Positions 58,130-64,000 of a DNA stretch of 64,000 bases are shown one piece after another. A model generated the notes under the pieces. That model ran no database searches. It saw nothing but the letters and a program-made list of their open reading frames with translations, and had not been told where the DNA came from. Within the stretch, counting starts at the first letter, position 1, and each line of letters begins with the position of its first letter. Source of the stretch: Anthracocystis setariae (lineage: Eukaryota > Basidiomycota > Ustilaginomycetes > Ustilaginales > Ustilaginaceae); the NCBI GenBank assembly GCA_928724745.1, contig CAKMXJ010000023.1, positions 124,001-188,000 on the forward strand, in the 5' to 3' direction. The position numbers were made by a program, and so were the translations under genes.

Positions 58130-60931
58130 TCAAGCCTGACGAACGGAGCTGCGATCGGTATCGACGCTATCCCTTCTGTTCTTGATCGGTATGAACTGGC
58201 GATCGGGGTCGTCCTGACCGAAGAACACGGTCGAACCTTCCACCATCCCGCGCTCGACCGTGTTATCCCGACTACTGTGAGCCTCGAGTTTGGCCATAGC
58301 TTCGTCAAAGTCCATATGTGTCGTAAGTGGTCTTCTCGGCAATGGAGTAAGAGCATGTCTAGCATCCAAATTAATGCTGAGGATGTTGCTCGAATGCGCA
58401 CCTTCCGAGACACTGATCAGCAGCGAATACTGCTGTTGCTGTTGCTGTTGCTGTTGCAATTGCTGACCGAGCGATTGCGTCGAGGGACTTTTATGCAGGC
58501 TGTTGGCAGCACTCGACGTTGCCGAGGACGACCAACTGGACGTGGATGTCGCGTTGGAATTGCGCTCGTACACTTCAAACGTGATACTAGCAAAATAGTC
58601 CAACGGCGGAGTCTTTTGCATCACCACATTCAACTCGGAAGCAAGCACCAAGTTGAGCAGAGTATGGATGTGACTCTCTTTAGTAAAATAGAGACTGCAA
58701 ATACCTTTGCTCTCCTTGGCCCCCTTGAGATCCTCCACAATGTTTTTGAGCAGAGGCATCGACGTCAAGAAGCCGATCTCCTCCTTCTCCTCGGGCGTGA
58801 TGCCATACTCGCGTGGACAGATGAACGAAAACAGCGCAAGCGCCTTGCTATACAACTCGTGCAGATGGCCCAGACGCTTGTCTAGGTCAGCGTCAGTCAC
58901 TTGGGGATCGGCGAAAACCGTCTCGATGAACTGCCGGTTGTGCGGACCATCGTGACTCAACATGTCGTACAACTCGGACGAGCGCGAAGGATCGTGCGGA
59001 TCCTCTTCAAAGTCGTTGAACAGCTTCTCCCATCGTTCGCGGAAGAGCTGCGGCGTCTCGTGCGTGCACCATCGTGTCTGAACCCGGTCGATACCCTTGC
59101 CCAGCGTCTTGTAATTCTGACGCATAATGTCGCGCAGCTTGCGAAGCAACGACGCAATCTCGAGAGCCAACTTGGCGGGAGGAGGCAAATCTTCCGGCCA
59201 ATCGTCCGGGATCGTGTTGGCCTCGGGAGATTCAGGCCTGAGCGACGCCTTCAACTTCTTCTTGACCACGTCCATCACATCCTTTGCAGCGTTCGAGTCG
59301 TCCAACAGATCCTTACGGATGATCATCTCCTTCTCGCCGCTCGACTCGTCCAGGAATGCAGCCGCAAAGATCTCGGCCGAGGCAGTCACACGACGCTCGG
59401 ACGAGGTGTAGACGGTGCAGTTCGAGAGCGCATCGGCATTCATGATGATCATGTCCTTGCGCATATTGCCACCAAAGTCTTTGGCCTGGTGACGCGCAGC
59501 ATGCGAAAACTCACCTCCCCACTTGATGATCAGCTGCATCTTGGCCAAGTCGCCGGTCTGCTTGTCAAAGCCGGGCTTGATCTGCACCTTGGTACCCGGC
59601 ATGTCCTTCTTTCGATTGATGAGCTGGATGATGAGCTCGAGATCCTCAACGTTGGCACCGGGCAGAGCCAGAGCCTCGGAAGCAGCGGTCGAGATGAGTT
59701 CGAGCTGCGTACGCAGAATGATCTCTTCCCTTCGACCCTGTAGCAGAGCGATGAGGGGCGCGGTCCAGGTTTCGGAGGGCTTGAATGTACGCTTGAGCTT
59801 CTGCTTGGGTGTTCGATCACCGTGGCGGAAGACGGTGACGGAAGCCTTGAGGTTCCAAGCGGATCGCTCGCGCTCACGCGGACTGGCACTGCCGAGGCCG
59901 CTACCTGAGCTTCCGATGGGACGCCTAACTACGTTGTTCTTGCAAAAGCGGCTCAAGATCTCGGCACACTTGTCATAGTAGAAGTCGTTGCCCTTGACAA
60001 AGCTCCAGCCGTTGACATCGATGACGTAGCTCTTGCCATCGACACGGAGCAGGTCGAAACCGCAAATGTTCTGCTTGAAAGCTTTGGAGATGGCGGTGGC
60101 CATCTGGATCTCTTCATCGCTGAGCTTGGTGATGTAGCGGATCTCCTTGCCGTCTGGGTTGCGCTTTACGACGCCATCGACGACGGGGGACTTGCGGGTC
60201 TCGGCATGCACGAAATGCGGACCGATGGTGTAGACCTTGATGTCTTCTGCGTTGTCGACGTCCATGAACTCTTCGTAGATGTAGGAGCCGTCGGTGCGGG
60301 GTTCGACGAGGTTGGGGTCGTATTCGGACGACTTGTTTCCGACTTTGCGGAAGAGACGGCGACCTCCACCGCCCCTTGCCTGAGGAAAGTAGATGTGGAT
60401 GTTGTGGTCTTCGCCAGACACGGGCTTCTCGACGAAGGGCTTGGAGATCTTTTGGCCACCGATGCTCAGCTGATCGTAACCTTGTAGCTTGCACTCTTTC
60501 GGTTGGCGGTCTTTGCGAAGATCTGCACCAACGCGCTTCTTGAGGTCCTCGATGATGACATCTTCAAGATCGGGACCGCCGTCACGGTCGACTTCGAGTC
60601 GTCGAGGTGTAGGGACGCCGGCACTGTCGAGGATGGAAAGCACGGCTCGACGGTCCCAAAGCACCTGTTGCAGACGCAGATCGTTGACAAGGACGGGTTT
60701 GCGCAGGTCGGCGTACGAAATGGCCTTGTCCAGAGGAAATCCGGTGGAGAAGAACGAGATGAGGACATCGACGATAGGCCAATCTTGGACGGGCTCGTCC
60801 AGGATGACCTTCTCACCAAAGATGGTGACGTCGAATTCTTTTGTGCTGATGAGGCGGTTGAGGATGTTCTGCATCGGCTTGCTACGAGCCTTTCGGTCCA
60901 TGGCCGCCACGCCGAGCTGAATCCGCTCCAT
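58130..60931 (-). CDS. asp1: Asp1/Vip1 inositol hexakisphosphate kinase and phosphatase
   Basis: 933 aa from Met at 60931 (MERIQLGVAAMDRKARSKPM), chosen because the family's conserved N-terminus begins here; the frame is open to a Met at 61036, adding 35 residues. An ATP-grasp kinase domain at about 5-335 (SKPFVEKPVSGEDHNIHIYFP, YIYEEFMD, CGFDLLRVDGKSYVIDVNGWSFVKG) makes 1-diphospho-inositol polyphosphates. A histidine acid phosphatase domain follows, with RHGDRTPKQKLK at about 366. A poly-Gln stretch lies near 830. The length is like S. pombe Asp1 (about 920 aa). Inositol pyrophosphates control phosphate signalling and, in fission yeast and U. maydis, microtubules and morphogenesis. Confidence 0.93.
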   Translation of the reverse strand: MERIQLGVAAMDRKARSKPMQNILNRLISTKEFDVTIFGEKVILDEPVQDWPIVDVLISFFSTGFPLDKAISYADLRKPVLVNDLRLQQVLWDRRAVLSILDSAGVPTPRRLEVDRDGGPDLEDVIIEDLKKRVGADLRKDRQPKECKLQGYDQLSIGGQKISKPFVEKPVSGEDHNIHIYFPQARGGGGRRLFRKVGNKSSEYDPNLVEPRTDGSYIYEEFMDVDNAEDIKVYTIGPHFVHAETRKSPVVDGVVKRNPDGKEIRYITKLSDEEIQMATAISKAFKQNICGFDLLRVDGKSYVIDVNGWSFVKGNDFYYDKCAEILSRFCKNNVVRRPIGSSGSGLGSASPRERERSAWNLKASVTVFRHGDRTPKQKLKRTFKPSETWTAPLIALLQGRREEIILRTQLELISTAASEALALPGANVEDLELIIQLINRKKDMPGTKVQIKPGFDKQTGDLAKMQLIIKWGGEFSHAARHQAKDFGGNMRKDMIIMNADALSNCTVYTSSERRVTASAEIFAAAFLDESSGEKEMIIRKDLLDDSNAAKDVMDVVKKKLKASLRPESPEANTIPDDWPEDLPPPAKLALEIASLLRKLRDIMRQNYKTLGKGIDRVQTRWCTHETPQLFRERWEKLFNDFEEDPHDPSRSSELYDMLSHDGPHNRQFIETVFADPQVTDADLDKRLGHLHELYSKALALFSFICPREYGITPEEKEEIGFLTSMPLLKNIVEDLKGAKESKGICSLYFTKESHIHTLLNLVLASELNVVMQKTPPLDYFASITFEVYERNSNATSTSSWSSSATSSAANSLHKSPSTQSLGQQLQQQQQQQQQYSLLISVSEGAHSSNILSINLDARHALTPLPRRPLTTHMDFDEAMAKLEAHSSRDNTVERGMVEGSTVFFGQDDPDRQFIPIKNRRDSVDTDRSSVRQA

Positions 60932-61501
60932 CTCTGCGATAACTACCCGGGAGGGGGGAGGAAGTCCGAAGCCGAGCCGAGCCGAGATGATGCAAGAGTG
61001 AGAGTGGGAGCTGGCCTCTCCGTATGTGAGAAGCACTCGATCTGAGTACGAGAGCGTATAGGTGAAAAGAGGTGTTGCGCAAGAATCGATGTCAGGTCAA
61101 GTCAAAAAGGATACACAGAAGGTCGATAGCGAAAGTAAAAAAAGAAGCGATTTGCAGCTTCGACTTGCATGAACGTGCTCATCGCTCCACTATAAAAAGA
61201 TTAAACTGACATTATTGAAAAAAGGAGAACAACAAAAGGGCCCGAAAAGTTGGCTCAGAAAAGAAAGAGAGAAAAGTAATCAAGCAAGCTGAGCGATGAA
61301 ATGCGATGAAATGCACTGCATTGCATTGCATTGCAATGCACTTCATCAAAGTTTGTCGGCAACTCTGCTCGTGCACCGAATCGCACCACGCAACCCCCCT
61401 CTTGGATACAAAGTCGGTGCAGCCGAAGAGAGCAGTCAGCGGTCGGATAGACGCCGATTTGCACCAGATTGGGATTCAGACCGTTTCATATCTGCTGTAT
61501 C

Positions 61502-61542
<41 letters not shown>

Positions 61543-62197
61543 GTAAGCCATTGCCAGAAGTGATGTTGTAGCCGGTTGCAAGCAGCAGCCAAGTACTGTA
61601 CAGTACCAAATACCTTGGGTGCATGTGGAGTGTAGCGAACAAACTGTTTCTGAAAGGTCCTGGCGTCGACCAAACCCCCTTTTCGGCGCTCAATACAGTA
61701 GATGGCGCTCAAATAGATTTCAATTTCCAAAACACACCAACACTCAACCGCTGCGCGCTCACACGCACGTTGCCGAATTCAAGCTCCCCACGCTACCCCT
61801 TCCCCTTCCCCTTCCCTTTCCCCTTCCCTTTCCCTTTCCCTGCCCTATGCACCGTTCCTACGACCTCAATTAACACGCGCTCGCCATTGTCGGTGTGTTT
61901 TTGCTTCGGCCCGACCGACTCATATCACTGCCCTCGTCTCTGTTGACGCTGATCCTTACCCTTCCATCGACATTGATCGCTACCGTGATTGCGCATCCTA
62001 ACAGTGAGGCGACAGTCGTCAGCGCTTCACTCGCCATCGCCATCGCCATTGCCTGTACTCTCTTTCACTGTACTTCACAGTCCGTCTTCTGACTCGACTC
62101 GTCAGAGCGCTACGGCTTTTCTCTCGTTTGGCGATTCAACACGGCTTCACTCGATACCCTCGGCAGCCAACGATCGATCGCAGAAAAAAGCGACAAG
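60932..62197. other. Divergent intergenic region Asp1 / IVY1-like
   Basis: 1.27 kb without a supported gene. It has a GCATT/GCAAT-type repeat at about 61310-61340, (GA)n at 61505-61538, a GTACTGTACAGTACC palindrome at about 61593-61607, and a CCTTTCC pyrimidine tract at about 61797-61845. Confidence 0.5.
61505..61538 (+). repeat. (GA)n microsatellite
   Basis: About 17 GA units in the divergent gap upstream of the IVY1-like gene. Confidence 0.9.
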
Positions 62198-64000
62198 ATG
62201 CCACGTCCACATTCCCTACGCTCTCTAAATATGCCGCATCGCCATCACGAAGCGAGCGGCCATCCATTCCCCAACGCTCCACCATCGCCGTCCCTCTCGA
62301 CAACCACACGCGCCTCTTTGGACTTTCCATCGAGACCAGCGGTCCTCATCACCAGGGCGGACCTTCGAACCTCGCTGGCTGCCTACGAAGCGCTCTTGGC
62401 TTCGGCCAAGGCATACACCTCGGCAATGCTCTCCATGGCCAAAGCATCCTCCGATCTTGCTTGTGCCCTCGAGACGTGCGCTCGTGTCAAAGGCGCTCAC
62501 GAATCTGGACCAGGTCTGCAGGCAGCGAGCGGTCTCCACTTTCTCAAAAGCAACTACGAACAAGTCCTATGCGATACTTTCTGGAAGGACTTTTCCATCC
62601 CACTGCTCAGCCACTACGACACTTACCGCTCCGCCTGCACCGACCGACAAGTGCAGCACGACAAGGCTATCTCGGAGAAATCAAAACAACTCAGAGAGGC
62701 AGAAGCCAAAAACAATCGTGCAGGCAGAAAGAAGGAGCGAGATCTCAACTCGTTTCGTCGTGCGCTCGCCGAGCTTCAGTCCCATGTCGACGCCATCGAC
62801 GACCTCAAGGCGCAGTACTACAACGAAGTACTCGACGCCGAACAGGAGGTCTGGCAGTTCATCGAGAGCAAGGTCGCACTCATCGTTCGCTCCCAAATCG
62901 AAATTTCGGAAAGAATTAGCTCCAAGGGTCTCAGCGATCCCGTGCTCGAACAGATGCTAGCCACCATCCCTGACCCGTTTGGCAGCTACGGTCCGGCTAA
63001 GCAGGATGGCGAGATTTTCAGCATTCTTCCTCCCATCTCTTTGCTCAGCTCCGGCGCCAACAGTGTTCACAACACCAGTACGGAAGGCGCCACCAACGAA
63101 ACCAGCTTCACCGATGCCGACATTGGCTCCGATGACACTAGAGCGCCTGCCACTGGAGCGAGCGCATCAAAGAGCAAAAGCGTGCTTCCCGCCAACATCA
63201 TGTCGCCATCTACGCCCAGCAAGGGGCTCACGCGAGCTGCCCAGACGTCTGCGGGCACCAAAAGCTTCTCTGCTGCAGCTGCAACACCGACGCGTGCCTC
63301 CCAAAGTCAAGATCGCGGGTCGGCTTCAGAGGATCTACCCTCGTCGTCGACCCCGAAAGGAGCACGCGGTGCAGATCCTGACGCTGGCACATCGTCTGCG
63401 GCGACTCCCAAGGCTCGCAGTGGCGGCAAGAAGAACGCTTCGCTCAACGGTCCAACGCATCTGGCGCGCGACTCGCTTTTAGGCTTGTCGGTCGTGTCTG
63501 AAGCCACAACGGCGGTGTCGACCTCGGATGGCAGCCCGCACACTGCGTCTGGAGGCTTGTTCGGGTCGGAGAGCGTCGACTTTGAAGATCTGCTGTCTCG
63601 CGAACAGCTTCGAAAGAATGCAAGTGAGATCACCGCATACGGCGAAGCTCAATCTCCTGCTGTTGAAGCTGCAGATGACGACAACGCGGCCAACGACGGG
63701 GGCGAAGGCTCCAACATGGCCGCAACCGCTGCTGGGCGACTTCGACAGGTGCTGAGCATCATTGAAGAGGACGGCAACGGGTCGCAAAGTCGAACGTCAC
63801 GCACTGACATGGCTTCTCGTCCGCCCTCTGCGGTGTATGATGCGGGACCCGATCCGTTTGCGGACCATCGAGTCGAAGTCGAGGCTACGTCCGAATCCAA
63901 GCAAGACAGCGTTGAGGAGAGCCATAATCAGCATACCAAAGTGGGATCGTTTGCTGATGGATCGGATCCAGCATCGTCCACCGACGAAGTGGCCTCCTAT
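62198..64000 (+). CDS. IVY1: IVY1-like I-BAR protein, 3' end beyond window
   Basis: Partial: 601 codons open from ATG at 62198 to the window edge with no stop. An N-terminal Pro/Ser/His leader of about 50 residues is followed by a helical BAR-type domain at about 50-260: ITRADLRTSLAAYEALL, YTSAMLSMAKASSDLACALE, LQAASGLHFLKSNYEQVLCD, TFWKDFSIPLLSHYDTY, and long charged helices with KAQYYNEVLDAEQEVWQFIESKV. The rest is Ser/Thr/Ala-rich and disordered. The pattern fits yeast and fission yeast Ivy1, a phospholipid-binding inverse-BAR protein that binds Vps33 and the Rab Ypt7 at the vacuole. It is intronless so far. Confidence 0.78.
   Translation, partial: MPRPHSLRSLNMPHRHHEASGHPFPNAPPSPSLSTTTRASLDFPSRPAVLITRADLRTSLAAYEALLASAKAYTSAMLSMAKASSDLACALETCARVKGAHESGPGLQAASGLHFLKSNYEQVLCDTFWKDFSIPLLSHYDTYRSACTDRQVQHDKAISEKSKQLREAEAKNNRAGRKKERDLNSFRRALAELQSHVDAIDDLKAQYYNEVLDAEQEVWQFIESKVALIVRSQIEISERISSKGLSDPVLEQMLATIPDPFGSYGPAKQDGEIFSILPPISLLSSGANSVHNTSTEGATNETSFTDADIGSDDTRAPATGASASKSKSVLPANIMSPSTPSKGLTRAAQTSAGTKSFSAAAATPTRASQSQDRGSASEDLPSSSTPKGARGADPDAGTSSAATPKARSGGKKNASLNGPTHLARDSLLGLSVVSEATTAVSTSDGSPHTASGGLFGSESVDFEDLLSREQLRKNASEITAYGEAQSPAVEAADDDNAANDGGEGSNMAATAAGRLRQVLSIIEEDGNGSQSRTSRTDMASRPPSAVYDAGPDPFADHRVEVEATSESKQDSVEESHNQHTKVGSFADGSDPASSTDEVASY

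Overview
This window is nuclear DNA of a basidiomycete fungus, most likely a smut (Ustilaginales) or a close relative. Genes are dense and mostly intronless. The few introns found are short GT-AG types near 5' ends (bL19m, peroxiredoxin, TspO). The proteins are fungal (COX15, NOT3/5, Dicer, CWC21, Wss1-like, MCM7, Asp1/Vip1, IVY1). The left 26 kb is rich in small secreted cysteine-rich proteins, as in smut effector clusters. I cannot name the species. A full-length Dicer argues against Ustilago maydis, which is known to have lost RNAi.

Left region (1-25,817): 17 copies of one small secreted protein family, 15 intact and 2 broken. All but the last are on the minus strand. Mature proteins share the cysteine plan C-x17-CC-x(15-19)-C-x(16-18)-CC right after a signal peptide. 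They may belong to the Mig-type biotrophy-induced proteins of smuts, but that is inference. The array is split by a housekeeping island (COX15, mitochondrial bL19m, NOT3/NOT5) and by a 3.25-kb PIF/Harbinger-type DNA transposon with 14-bp terminal inverted repeats. Two other secreted orphan proteins (127 and 351 aa) lie in the same region. A short element, GCATGCGG or GCATGCAG, often followed by GCAAA, recurs upstream of most family members in one fixed orientation and is a candidate shared cis-regulatory site. The transposon sits between one pseudogene and what looks like its copy of this element.

Right region (26,035-64,000): ordinary single-copy genes. In order they are Dicer (-), CWC21/SRRM2-type splicing factor (+), C2-domain polyQ protein of Fic1/Inn1 type (-), WLM metalloprotease (-), acyl-CoA dehydrogenase with a PTS1-like end (+), SSU1-like TDT transporter (+), MCM7 (+), Rab-like GTPase with a long extension (-), a 5.3-kb gene-free stretch, 1-Cys peroxiredoxin (+), AMMECR1-domain protein (-), TspO/MBR (+), Asp1/Vip1 inositol pyrophosphate kinase (-), and an IVY1-like I-BAR protein cut by the right edge (+).

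The strongest candidate for an undescribed system is the effector-like array with its orientation-fixed promoter element, and the apparent disconnection of one member from that element by a transposon, next to a gene for the RNAi machinery that usually restrains such elements.
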